DNA of 64,000 bases from an uncultured Sphingomonas sp. Lineage in GTDB: Bacteria; Pseudomonadota; Alphaproteobacteria; Sphingomonadales; Sphingomonadaceae. This document shows positions 9,015 through 17,701 of the stretch, piece by piece (the first letter of the stretch is position 1; every line of letters begins with the position of its first letter). The DNA is taken from assembly GCF_913774285.1 (NCBI RefSeq), contig NZ_CAJYHX010000001.1:1-64000 (forward strand), written 5' to 3'. The notes beneath the pieces were generated by a model that made no database searches, was not told the DNA's origin, and worked only from the letters and a program-made list of their open reading frames with translations. The translations under genes and the position numbers were made by a program.

Positions 9015-10382
9015 ATGAAATTCTGGCCGCGCTCGCTGATCGCCCGCATCCTGCTGCTCGAACTGGGCGCGATCGCGATTGCGGCCGTGACGCTGCCGAT
9101 GCTGCTCACGTCCTTCCTCCGCACCGAGGCCCACCGCTACGAACAGCGCATTCTTGCCGAGCAGGCGCGGGCGATCGCCCGGGGCATCGGCGGCGGCCCG
9201 AACGGCCCCGCCGTCCGGCTCGCTCCCGCAATGGTCCGCCTCTATGCCTCGCCCTATGACGGCCGCGCCTTCGTCGTCGTCGATGCGGCAGGCCGGACGC
9301 TCGCCGAGAGCCCCTATGCCGATCTTGTGCCCTGGCGAAACGCGCCGCGCGCGGCCGAGCAGGTTCCGTTCCGCGCAGGCGCGTTCGTGGGCGTCAGCCA
9401 GCCGGTGCGGGTGGGCCCTACCCGCATCTGGGTCATCGTGACGCAAGACCGCACCGGCCCCGGCGCCATTCTCGACGATGTCATCCATGGCTTCATCCGC
9501 CGCTATGATCCGGTACTGATCTCGATCCTGCTGCTCCTGCCGCTGATCAACAGCGCGCTGATCGCCCGACTGTTCTTCGCCGTGCGCGGCGCCTCGCGCC
9601 AGGCTGCGGCGATCGGCCCGCACAATCTCGATGTTCGCATCGAAGAAGCCGGCCTGCCGCTGGAAGTGGCGCCGCTGGCCCATGCCACCAACGATCTGCT
9701 TGCGCGCCTCCAGGCGAGCTTCCGCAATCAGTCCGAGTTCGTCGCCAATGTCGCGCATGAACTGCGCACGCCGCTTACCGTGCACCGGGTAGAGCTCGAA
9801 GGCGTGGCGGACCCCGTCCTGCATGCCCGGCTGCGCGACTCGGTCGATCGGCTGGGCCATGTCGTCGCCCAGCTGCAGGATCTCGCGGCGCTGGAGGTGG
9901 CAGCCGAGGACAGCTTCGAGACCTTCGATGCGCGCCTGCTCGCGCAGGAAACGATAGGACTGCACGCACCGCAGATCTTCGCCGCGGGCAACTCGATCGC
10001 GCTCGACGCGCCGCCCCGCCCGGTGTCGATCCGCGGCAACCGGGTGCTGGCGGGGCTCGCGCTGGCCAACCTCATTACCAACGCCAGCCGCCACACGCCC
10101 GCCGGCACCGCAATCGAGGTGCTGGTCGCGCCCGACGGCGTGCTGATGGTGAGCGATGATGGACCGGGCATCGCCGCGTCCAACCCCCAAGATGCTACCG
10201 AACGCTATTGGCGGGCCGACCATCAGCGCTCGGACGGCGCCGGCCTCGGCCTGTCGATCGTCCGCCGGATCATGGACGTGCACCATGGCAGGCTGGTGGT
10301 GCAGAGCCGGCCCGGCGAAGGGACTCGCGTCTCGCTACGCTTTCCGCTCGCCCCCGAGGCGGCGGTCACCAGCCCGTCGTAA
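9015..10382 (+). CDS. Sensor histidine kinase
   Basis: Membrane sensor kinase of 455 residues, cognate to the preceding regulator. TM1 at about residues 8-32, a periplasmic sensor of roughly 130 residues, TM2 at about 165-190, HAMP-like linker, then HisKA with H248 in FVANVAHELRTPL. The ATPase domain shows N box ALANLITNASRHTP, G1 DDGPGIA and G2 GAGLGLSIV. The sensor has few His, Cys or Met residues that would suggest a metal ligand site. Its last 17 bases overlap the 3' end of the convergent TonB receptor gene. Confidence 0.93.
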   Translation: MKFWPRSLIARILLLELGAIAIAAVTLPMLLTSFLRTEAHRYEQRILAEQARAIARGIGGGPNGPAVRLAPAMVRLYASPYDGRAFVVVDAAGRTLAESPYADLVPWRNAPRAAEQVPFRAGAFVGVSQPVRVGPTRIWVIVTQDRTGPGAILDDVIHGFIRRYDPVLISILLLLPLINSALIARLFFAVRGASRQAAAIGPHNLDVRIEEAGLPLEVAPLAHATNDLLARLQASFRNQSEFVANVAHELRTPLTVHRVELEGVADPVLHARLRDSVDRLGHVVAQLQDLAALEVAAEDSFETFDARLLAQETIGLHAPQIFAAGNSIALDAPPRPVSIRGNRVLAGLALANLITNASRHTPAGTAIEVLVAPDGVLMVSDDGPGIAASNPQDATERYWRADHQRSDGAGLGLSIVRRIMDVHHGRLVVQSRPGEGTRVSLRFPLAPEAAVTSPS

Positions 10383-12759
10383 TCCCGATCCGCACGTTGC
10401 GCGGCCGCAGCGGGGTCAGCTGATCGCGCAGGCCGAGGCTGAACGGATTCCCGAACGCGAACTGGTTGGCGCGGCGATCGGCGAGGTTGTTCAGCGTTAC
10501 ACTCAGCTCGGCCCTTCCGATGCGCAGCGCAGCGAAGGCGTCGGCAGTCCAGTAGCGCCCCTGGCTCACGTCGAGAAAGTCTCCCGTGCCGAGTACCGAG
10601 CGACCGGTATAATCGGCCGAGAGCCCGATCCGCGGCTGCACGCGCGATTCCTCCCACGCATAGGAAAGGCCCGCATGCGCCGCGAAGGGCGGCGTCTCGG
10701 GCAGGCGCCGGTTATTGCGCTTGGAGAGGTCCGCGATCGGCCCTTCGACATGATTGTCGGTGAACAGGAACAACGCCTGCGCGCGCAGGCCGCGCACCGG
10801 CACCCAATCGAGATTGCCTTCGACCGTGACGATCTTCGCGTTGCCGATATTGGCGGTATAGGGCTGGCCCAAGCGCGTGATCAGATCGGCCTGGACATTT
10901 TCCCACCAGGCGGCGGAGATGCTGCCTGAGGCGGCGAGCCCCGTTGGACCACGCCGCAGCTTGCGGATTCCTCCCTCCGCCACCGTGATCGCGTCGGACT
11001 TATAGTCCGCCACCCGGCCGATTCCCGGCGCCACCGCGAGACCGCCGGTGCGGTAGCCGGTCTGGAAGCGCGCGAACAGCGCGAGGTCGGATGCCAGCCG
11101 CCACGAGGCGGCGAGGGTGGGGTCGAAGCGCTGCGTCAGCCGTCCCTTGACGAAGTTGGACGGGCGGGCCTGCGCCGAGGGATCGCCATCGGTGCGCGCG
11201 CTCGAATAGCGCCCTCCCGCCGTTATCGACAGATTGGGCGTGAGCGCAAAGGTCGCCTCGCCGAAACCGGAGACCGCATTGGTGACGTTGGTGACGCCGA
11301 CGATGCTGACGTCGCGCCCGGTCTGGGCGACGCTGCGAGTCAGCACGTCGCGGTCGCTGACCAGCGTAAAGCCGGCGACCCAGCTGTTGCCGTTGGTCAG
11401 CGAGCGCGACAGCCGCGCCTCCTGGCTGAGCAGTTGCTTGTCGTGATTGGCGCGGTAGATCGTCCGCGGCCCCAGCACCGCGCCGCGGGCATTGCGCTGG
11501 GTCGCATCGAAGATCTCGCGCGTGTCATAGCCCGTGATCCCGCTCGCGGAGACGAAGCGGAGGCCGCTGTCCCAATCCTTGCTGACCACCAGCCGGCCGA
11601 ACAGCAGCCGGTTGTCGAACGGCTGGGCAAGCAAGGTGCGGCGCGCGAGCATGCCCTCGGCGCGCTCGGCATATTGGCCGTCAGCGGCGTCGATCCACTG
11701 CCCTGCCCCGCTCGCCTCCACCTGCCAGCTGTCGCCGGGGGCGACCCGGATCGCCGCGCGCAGGCCGCCCGTATTGCTGCGGTTGACGTCACGGATCCTG
11801 CGGTCCTCGTCGCGCAGATAGCCGCCGTCGCGGATGTGATAGCCCACCAGCCGCACCCCTGCCTTGTCCTGCAGCAGCGGCAGGTTGAGCATGCCGGCAA
11901 GGTCATAGCCGGGCTCGGCGCCGCCTGTTGCGGTGATGCCCACCGTGGCAGCCGTCGCGACCTCGTGCAGGTTCACCGGGTTCGAGGTGAGCCGGATGAC
12001 GCCGCCGATCGCCCCCGAGCCATACAGCGTACCCTGCGGCCCTTCGAGAATTTCGACGCTGGCCATGTCGTAGAGCCGCAGGCCCGGCTCGGGGCCCGAA
12101 TAGTTGAGCTGGACGTCGTCGAGATAGACGCTGGTCGGTGCCTGGGTGCTGCCGTTGAAGCTACTGTCGGCAATGCCGCGGATGAACACCTTGTTGCGAC
12201 CGGCGCCCAACTGCGTGCTCTGCAGGATCGGTACCTGGTGGGCGGCGTCGCTCAGCGTACCGGCGGCGGTGCCCGGCAGCGCGGTGCGGTCCGCAACCTG
12301 GGTCAAGCTCCCCGGGTAGCGGAGCAGGGTGATGCGCTGCTTGCTGGCGGTGACGACGATGTCGGGATCCGGGGCCGGGGGCGGCGGCGGGGCGACGCGC
12401 GGCGAGGCCGGCGTCGGCTTGCGCACGGTGGGCAGCGGCCCGCGTTCGATCCTGTAGCCGCCGCCCGCAAGGCGTCGGGCCCGATACCCCGTGTTCCGCA
12501 GCAACTGTTTCAGCGCGGCATCGATGCTCAATGCGCCACGAACGGCAGACGTGCGGACAGACCGCAGCTCTGCGTCGGTGCTGACGATGTCCGCACCGGT
12601 CTGGCGCGCCAGCTGGCCTATGGCGACGTCGAGCGTGGTGGCCGGGAGCGAAATCGTGCTGCGCTGGGCGCGTGCAGGTGCCCCCGGCAGCGCCAGGGCA
12701 AGCGCGAGGCTAAGGGGCGCTAGGCCCCTGCTCCGCCATAATCCACCGCCCCCCGTCAC
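10366..12759 (-). CDS. TonB-dependent receptor with N-terminal signalling (STN) domain
   Basis: Outer-membrane FecA-type transducer of 797 residues: signal peptide (to about residue 32, ending APARAQ), STN domain (about 35-105, LPATTLDVAIGQLARQTG), Pro-rich linker, TonB-box-like DPDIVVTA, plug (about 150-260, with VEILEGPQGTLYGSGAIGGVIRL), then a 22-strand barrel ending in the aromatic ITTGW. The STN domain passes ligand occupancy to FecR, encoded just upstream. Start is GTG at 12759, the only one allowing a signal peptide, which makes the gene overlap fecR by 50 bases. The ligand is probably a siderophore by family, not shown by sequence. Confidence 0.92.
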   Translation of the reverse strand: MTGGGGLWRSRGLAPLSLALALALPGAPARAQRSTISLPATTLDVAIGQLARQTGADIVSTDAELRSVRTSAVRGALSIDAALKQLLRNTGYRARRLAGGGYRIERGPLPTVRKPTPASPRVAPPPPPAPDPDIVVTASKQRITLLRYPGSLTQVADRTALPGTAAGTLSDAAHQVPILQSTQLGAGRNKVFIRGIADSSFNGSTQAPTSVYLDDVQLNYSGPEPGLRLYDMASVEILEGPQGTLYGSGAIGGVIRLTSNPVNLHEVATAATVGITATGGAEPGYDLAGMLNLPLLQDKAGVRLVGYHIRDGGYLRDEDRRIRDVNRSNTGGLRAAIRVAPGDSWQVEASGAGQWIDAADGQYAERAEGMLARRTLLAQPFDNRLLFGRLVVSKDWDSGLRFVSASGITGYDTREIFDATQRNARGAVLGPRTIYRANHDKQLLSQEARLSRSLTNGNSWVAGFTLVSDRDVLTRSVAQTGRDVSIVGVTNVTNAVSGFGEATFALTPNLSITAGGRYSSARTDGDPSAQARPSNFVKGRLTQRFDPTLAASWRLASDLALFARFQTGYRTGGLAVAPGIGRVADYKSDAITVAEGGIRKLRRGPTGLAASGSISAAWWENVQADLITRLGQPYTANIGNAKIVTVEGNLDWVPVRGLRAQALFLFTDNHVEGPIADLSKRNNRRLPETPPFAAHAGLSYAWEESRVQPRIGLSADYTGRSVLGTGDFLDVSQGRYWTADAFAALRIGRAELSVTLNNLADRRANQFAFGNPFSLGLRDQLTPLRPRNVRIGITTGW

Positions 12760-13675
12760 GACGCCACGTCGCCCCGATCAATTCGGCAAGACGCGGCACA
12801 TCGCGATCGGCGACGCCCGAGAAATGAACGACACCGGTGAACGGCCTTTCCGACAAGGTGCCCCGCAGGGCGATATCGGTGCCGTAAAGCCGTTTCAACG
12901 CCCCTGCAACCTCATGCAAGGGTTGACCGGCAAAGCTCAGACGCCCGCTGCGCCAGCCGCCGACCAATGCCGGCGCCACGCGGGTGCGCGCGACCTCGCC
13001 GCCATCGCCGCGCGCCGAAAGTGCGTCACCCGCGCGCAAGGTCACCGCCGCGCTGCCCGGCTGGAACGCCACCGATCCTTCGGACACGGCGACGCTCATG
13101 CGGCCGTCGAGATGCGTGACGTTGAATACCGTGCCCAAGTCCTGCACCGCGACGTCGCCCACCTTGAGCGTGAACGCCGCCGCCGAATCGTGGCGGACAT
13201 GGAAGAGCGCCTCGCCGCGATCGAGCGTGGCGACGCGGGCATTGGCACGATCCAGCGTCAGCTGGGTGCCGCCGCTCAGCTCGATCCGGGTGCCGTCGCC
13301 AAGCGCTACCGTCCGCCGCTCGCCATCGCGGGTGGCGACCTGATAGGTCTGCGCGCGCGGCTGGATCGTCGGAACGACCGCGAGCGCGAGCGCTGCCGCA
13401 GCCGCGGCGCCGCCCGTCCACCAGAGCCAGCGGCGCGGTGCGGGCAGGTTGTCGTTTTCGCCCGCCGGAGCAGGCGCGGGGAAACGAACCTCAGCGATCA
13501 GCCGGTCCGCCGCCGCGACGCGGTCATAGGCTGCGGCATGCGCGGGGCTTTCCTCAAGCCAGGCGACGAACGCGGCCCACACGGCTTCGTCTGCCTCCGC
13601 CAGCCGCAGCTGCCAGGCAATCGCCGTCTCGATCGCATCTGTCGTCTCAACCTGCACGGTCGGAACCCCTTTCAT
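12710..13675 (-). CDS. FecR-family anti-sigma/sigma regulator
   Basis: Inner-membrane regulator of 321 residues relaying receptor state to the ECF sigma factor. N-terminal DUF4880-like helices (WAAFVAWLEESPAHAAAYDRV), a single membrane segment near residues 87-104 (preceded by RRWLWWTGG), then a periplasmic FecR beta domain (VALGDGTRIELSGGTQL; LGTVFNVTHLDGRMSVAVSEGSV) and a C-terminal STN-like part. The start at 13675 lies inside the sigma gene (29-base overlap); a longer start at 13711 is possible but reads back into sigma. Sigma, FecR and receptor are clearly one operon. Confidence 0.9.
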   Translation of the reverse strand: MKGVPTVQVETTDAIETAIAWQLRLAEADEAVWAAFVAWLEESPAHAAAYDRVAAADRLIAEVRFPAPAPAGENDNLPAPRRWLWWTGGAAAAAALALAVVPTIQPRAQTYQVATRDGERRTVALGDGTRIELSGGTQLTLDRANARVATLDRGEALFHVRHDSAAAFTLKVGDVAVQDLGTVFNVTHLDGRMSVAVSEGSVAFQPGSAAVTLRAGDALSARGDGGEVARTRVAPALVGGWRSGRLSFAGQPLHEVAGALKRLYGTDIALRGTLSERPFTGVVHFSGVADRDVPRLAELIGATWRRDGGRWIMAEQGPSAP

Positions 13676-14204
13676 AATCGAGACGACGCAGGCCGGCCGA
13701 ATCCGCACCATTGGAATCGAGCCGCTCCTGAATTTTCTTGTAGGCGCGTTGCAGCAATTTTTCGACGCCGCTCACCGTGATCCCCAATTGCTCGGCGATT
13801 GCGCGCTGGGGCTGCTCCTCCAGCCGGAATAGCCGCAATGCCGTCGCCATCCGTTCGGGCATGTCGGCGATCGTTTCTTCCACCGCCTGCCATTCGCTGC
13901 GTGCGACCAACGTGCGCTCGGCATCGGGCACTTCTTCCGCACCGGGCTGCGTTTCCATCCAGCCCGCATCCCGGCTGCCGCGGCGGCCCGCCGCAATCCG
14001 CCGATCGGTGGCGAGGTTGGCGGCGACGCGGAAAAGAAACGCAGCAGGCTGGGCGATCGGCTGCTCGGCCAACTGGTCGATCCGCAGCCACATGTCCTGC
14101 AGCGCATCCTCCGCATCGTCGCGATTGCCCAGCCGCGCGGCGAGCAGCCGCAGCAGCATCGGCCGCTGCGCCAGAAACACCGCCTTCAGACCGTCGTCGC
14201 CCAC
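13647..14204 (-). CDS. ECF RNA polymerase sigma factor, FecI-like
   Basis: Extracytoplasmic-function sigma factor of about 185 residues. Region 2 is seen at RNRDDAEDALQDMWLRI-like residues (LGNRDDAEDALQDMWLRIDQL) and region 4 at FRLEEQPQRAIAEQLGITVSGVEKLL, the helix-turn-helix contacting the -35 element. I place the start at GTG 14204 (VGDDGLKAVF), where family members begin; an upstream TTG/GTG in the same frame would add an unconserved Arg-rich stretch. Lies 22 bases after the deacetylase stop, so it may be transcribed with the sugar genes as well as from its own promoter. Confidence 0.9.
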   Translation of the reverse strand: MGDDGLKAVFLAQRPMLLRLLAARLGNRDDAEDALQDMWLRIDQLAEQPIAQPAAFLFRVAANLATDRRIAAGRRGSRDAGWMETQPGAEEVPDAERTLVARSEWQAVEETIADMPERMATALRLFRLEEQPQRAIAEQLGITVSGVEKLLQRAYKKIQERLDSNGADSAGLRRLDYERGSDRAG

Positions 14205-14226
14205 GCCTTTCCGATCCCCGCGAGGG

Positions 14227-15030
14227 TCAGGCCGGAAACGCCAGTCCCTCGGCACCAGCCATGTCGGCGATCGGCAGCCGGTGCAAGGCCTTGGCTTCGA
14301 CAATGCGCGCCGCGGCGATAGTGTCGCCGGCGCGTTCGCCCGCCCCGGGATGGCACATCACCAGATGCATCGGCCCCGGCTGGCGGAGGAAGGCCGGGAA
14401 CAGCGCAGCGTAATCGCCCCCGAAGTCATAATGGCCGGCGAAACCGCGATTGGTGCGCAGTCCCAGCGCCGCCGCTGCCTTGCGCAAGCCCCGGCTGTGC
14501 CAGGCACTACCGATCGCCTTCCCGGAAAAAGGGCGTCGCAGAATCGCCAGCGGATGGTCCGTGCAGTCGCGCACCCAGGCGCGCGGCGCGCGCGCGACGG
14601 TTTCGGCGAGCACCAGGTCGCGGATGCCGGGCAGCGCGTGGACGTGCTGGTGCCCATCGACGAAATCGGGCGGCCGCCGCATCGCCGCGAAGAACGCGTC
14701 GAACTGCGCGGAGACCTCCATCGCCACTTCGTCGAGCGGCACTGCCCATCGCCCCGCCACGCGGGTGAGCGGGTCGATCGCCGGCATCCGACCGCCCGGC
14801 GCGAAGCGCGGCATCGCGGTGCGCGGCGCCTCTTCCGTCAGCGTCAGGTGCAGCCCGATTTCGACATGCGCCGGCAGGTCCGCCAGCAGCCGCGAATCCT
14901 CTCCCCAGCCGGGCATCACCGCCATGCAGCTGATCGCGTTGATCTTGCCGGCCTGGGCGAGGGTGACGATCGCGGCGCTGATCGCGGGCGAATAGGCGAA
15001 ATCGTCAGAGCAGAGAATGAGACGCGACAA
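14227..15030 (-). CDS. ChbG/YdjC-family carbohydrate deacetylase
   Basis: Predicted metal-dependent amidohydrolase removing acetyl groups from N-acetylated sugars. 267 residues with the family's metal and catalytic motifs: SDDFAYS at residues 8-14, HLTLT, DGHQHVHALPGI and a late CHPG. The start is TTG at 15030: AAGGA lies seven bases upstream and no ATG/GTG in frame fits. The first 26 bases overlap the glycosyltransferase end, so the two enzymes are coupled and may act on the same glycan or glycolipid. HpnK, the hopanoid deacetylase, belongs to this family, but no hopanoid gene is nearby. Confidence 0.85.
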   Translation of the reverse strand: MSRLILCSDDFAYSPAISAAIVTLAQAGKINAISCMAVMPGWGEDSRLLADLPAHVEIGLHLTLTEEAPRTAMPRFAPGGRMPAIDPLTRVAGRWAVPLDEVAMEVSAQFDAFFAAMRRPPDFVDGHQHVHALPGIRDLVLAETVARAPRAWVRDCTDHPLAILRRPFSGKAIGSAWHSRGLRKAAAALGLRTNRGFAGHYDFGGDYAALFPAFLRQPGPMHLVMCHPGAGERAGDTIAAARIVEAKALHRLPIADMAGAEGLAFPA

Positions 15031-15880
15031 GCACCGGTCCTTCGAGATGCTGGTACTGGCGCTCGCGGATGCGATTGCTCAGCAGGCGACGGCGCTGCAG
15101 CCGGCGGGCGAGGAAGGTGTAGAAGAACCAGTCGCCGGCAGCGGGTGCGGCGGCGGAGTAGAGCAGCCGTTCGAACAGCGTCCAGCGGATCGAATCGCGG
15201 TCGCGCTCGCGGGGGGAAGGCGTGCACCAGAGCTCGCCCGAATAGCCCATGCGCCCCTTGCGCATCAGTCGGTGGATCACCTCGTGATCCTCGAGCACGA
15301 AGTTCCAGCGCGCTGCATCGAAGCCGCCCGCCGCGCGCAGGCTGCGCGTGCAGAAGGCCTGACCCGCGCCGCCCGCATGGCATTGCCGGGGTAGCAGCCG
15401 CGCCGCCGCGAGGAAGCGTCGCGCCTCGATGATCCGGGCGCGCTCGTCGGTCTCGGGCGCGATGAAATAGGCGCCGGCGACGACATGGCCGGGACGCGAC
15501 AGGATCGCCTCCGCGGCCGCGAGATAGTGCGGCGGGTAGACGGTGTCGGCATCGCAGGTCGCCACCCAGCGGGTGCGCACCCAGGCGAGCCCGGCGCGCA
15601 GCGCCGCGACCTTGCCGGGCGTGCGTTCGGTGATCAGGAGATAATCGAGCTTATAGGCCCGGCAGAATGCCTCGGCCACGTCGGCGCTGCCGTCGGTCGA
15701 GCCGTTGTCAACCAGCACCAGCATGAACCTGGTCGTCTGCTGGGCTAGGCTCTCGATCGTCGCCGGCAGATAGTCGCGCTCGTTGAAGAACGGGATCAAC
15801 ACGGTCCATTGCAGGTCCGGGCCTTGCGGCTGGCGGTCGAACGGGTCCTTCGAAAGATCCAGAAACATCGCTGCGAGCAT
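15005..15880 (-). CDS. Glycosyltransferase family 2 protein
   Basis: GT-A fold transferase of 291 residues. Visible motifs: LIPFFNERDYLPATIESL at the N-terminus, VDNGSTDGSAD (nucleotide-sugar binding), ATCDADTVYPPHYL (the DxD site) and VLEDHEVIHRL, the ED acid pair expected of the catalytic base. No membrane segment, so it acts in the cytosol on an activated sugar; donor and acceptor cannot be told. Start is ATG 15880, with an in-frame ATG at 15868 as alternative; neither has a strong ribosome site. Overlaps the deacetylase gene downstream. Confidence 0.87.
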   Translation of the reverse strand: MLAAMFLDLSKDPFDRQPQGPDLQWTVLIPFFNERDYLPATIESLAQQTTRFMLVLVDNGSTDGSADVAEAFCRAYKLDYLLITERTPGKVAALRAGLAWVRTRWVATCDADTVYPPHYLAAAEAILSRPGHVVAGAYFIAPETDERARIIEARRFLAAARLLPRQCHAGGAGQAFCTRSLRAAGGFDAARWNFVLEDHEVIHRLMRKGRMGYSGELWCTPSPRERDRDSIRWTLFERLLYSAAAPAAGDWFFYTFLARRLQRRRLLSNRIRERQYQHLEGPVLVASHSLL

Positions 15881-16137
15881 CCCATCGATTCGAATGGGCG
15901 CAGGGGACCGACTCCAGAACCAGCGCGGCGGCTAAGTATTTGCCTCCGGCCGGTTCCTGGCTTGGTCAGTGCCTCCCCACCCGATCGAAAGACGACGCCT
16001 TCGCGGCCGATCCACACTGCCCGGACGATAAAAATTTCGAAGCGGTTAAGCCTGGTCCCTGCGACGATATGGCGGCGGGATTCCACACCTTCGCCCGCAG
16101 AAATTTCGCGCATGACGGGGGCGTCCGCGCCGATTAG

Positions 16138-17640
16138 TTGGTCTCCCCCGTGGAGCATTGGACGCCTGTTCGCACCGCCCGTCCGGCACGGGCGTGGTAC
16201 CGTATCGTACTGGCACTGCTGCTGTTCGCCTCGGTGGCGGTGGCGCTGCGGGCGCATGATTTCGGCAACCCGGTGATCCATGTCGACGAGCAATATTATC
16301 TGCTGGTCGGCGACCGCATGTTGCACGGCGCGCTGCCCTATGTCGATTTCTGGGACCGCAAGCCGCCGGGGCTGTTCCTGCTGTTCGCCGGCATGCGGCT
16401 GCTGCCAGGCGACGGCATCCTCGCTTATCAGCTGACCGCGACCATCTTCGCCGCGCTTACCGCCGGATTCATCGCACTGTCCGCCCGGCGGCTGGGCGCA
16501 AGTACGCTGGGCGCCGCGGCGGCAGGCTGCGCCTATCTGCTCTGGCTCGGCTATCTGAGCGGACGGGGCGGACAGTCGCCGGTCTTCTACAACCTGTTCA
16601 TGGCAGCAGCCGGCTGGCTGACGCTGCAGCTGCCCGCGCTCGCCGACGCCCGCGACCGGCGACGGATCGTCCTGCAGGGCGCCGCCGCCTGCCTGCTCGC
16701 GGGGCTGGCGATCCAGACCAAGTACACGCCGGTGGTGGAGGGCGCATTCTTCGGGCTGGCGCACCTCTGGTACCTGCATCGCGCGGGGGGGAAGCTGCGA
16801 CTGCTCCTCGGCGCAGGCGCAATCTGGGCGTTGCTCGGCCTCGCGCCGACGCTGGCGGCGATTGCCTGGTATCATGCCCAAGGGCCCGCGGCGTTCGACA
16901 GCTTCTGGTTCTCCAACTTCGCATCGGTGGCGCTGCGGCGCAGCTATCCTGCCGCCAAGATCGTCAGCCGGCTGACAGGCACCACCGCGCAGCTCTCCCC
17001 CTTCCTCGTCTGCGCCGCCCTCAGCTGGCGGTGGCATCCGGCAGAGCATCGCGCCGAAGTGCGGGTAGCGTTCGGCTGGCTTGCCGCGGCGCTGATCGGC
17101 TTCGCGATGATCGGCGCCTTCTTCGATCATTACGCCCTGCCGCTGCTGGTGCCCTTCGCGATCGTCGCCGCTCCCGCGCTCGGGCGCTCCCGGATCGTCC
17201 TCGGAGCGAGCGCCATCGCCGCGGCGATCCTGTTTGTCGTCCACTGGCAGATCGAGCCCGACGACCGCGCTACCGCCCGCGCCGCGGCACGGATCGTCGC
17301 CACGCATGCCCACCAGGGCTGCCCCTATGTCTTCGCGGGCGATTCGGTGCTGTACCTGCTCGGCCATGCCTGCGTGCCGACCGCCTATGCCTTCCCCTCC
17401 ACCCTCGCCTATGAAGCCGAGCAGGGCGCAACCGGGATCGACGAGGCCGCCGAAGTCCGCCGCATCATGGCCGCCCGCCCGCCGGTGGTCGTGACGATGG
17501 ACCCGCCGCTCTCGCCCTGGAACCGGCAGAGTCTCGCGGTGATGGCACCGCTGCTCGCGCGCGACTATCGCCTCGAACTGCGCAGCCCCCGCGAGGAAAG
17601 CCATCTCCTCGTCTATGTCCGCCGCGATCTGGCGCGCTAG
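16138..17640 (+). CDS. GT-C membrane glycosyltransferase, PMT/ArnT-like
   Basis: Multi-pass protein of up to 500 residues with about 10-12 hydrophobic segments. The first extracytoplasmic loop has HVDEQYYLLVGDRMLHGALPYVD followed by FWDRKPPG, the acidic motif and PPG turn of polyprenyl-phosphate-sugar-dependent GT-C enzymes. It would move a sugar from a lipid carrier to an acceptor on the periplasmic side. The start is uncertain: a stop codon sits at 16135-16137, so only TTG 16138 or GTG 16150 are available upstream of the first membrane segment, and neither has a clear ribosome site. Divergent from the GT2/deacetylase pair across 257 bases. Confidence 0.85.
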   Translation: MVSPVEHWTPVRTARPARAWYRIVLALLLFASVAVALRAHDFGNPVIHVDEQYYLLVGDRMLHGALPYVDFWDRKPPGLFLLFAGMRLLPGDGILAYQLTATIFAALTAGFIALSARRLGASTLGAAAAGCAYLLWLGYLSGRGGQSPVFYNLFMAAAGWLTLQLPALADARDRRRIVLQGAAACLLAGLAIQTKYTPVVEGAFFGLAHLWYLHRAGGKLRLLLGAGAIWALLGLAPTLAAIAWYHAQGPAAFDSFWFSNFASVALRRSYPAAKIVSRLTGTTAQLSPFLVCAALSWRWHPAEHRAEVRVAFGWLAAALIGFAMIGAFFDHYALPLLVPFAIVAAPALGRSRIVLGASAIAAAILFVVHWQIEPDDRATARAAARIVATHAHQGCPYVFAGDSVLYLLGHACVPTAYAFPSTLAYEAEQGATGIDEAAEVRRIMAARPPVVVTMDPPLSPWNRQSLAVMAPLLARDYRLELRSPREESHLLVYVRRDLAR

Positions 17641-17701
17641 GGGTTTACACGGCGGCCCGGCTTCGGCTTGGGTAGCCCGACGTGCAAAAGAAGGGTTTCC
17701 G

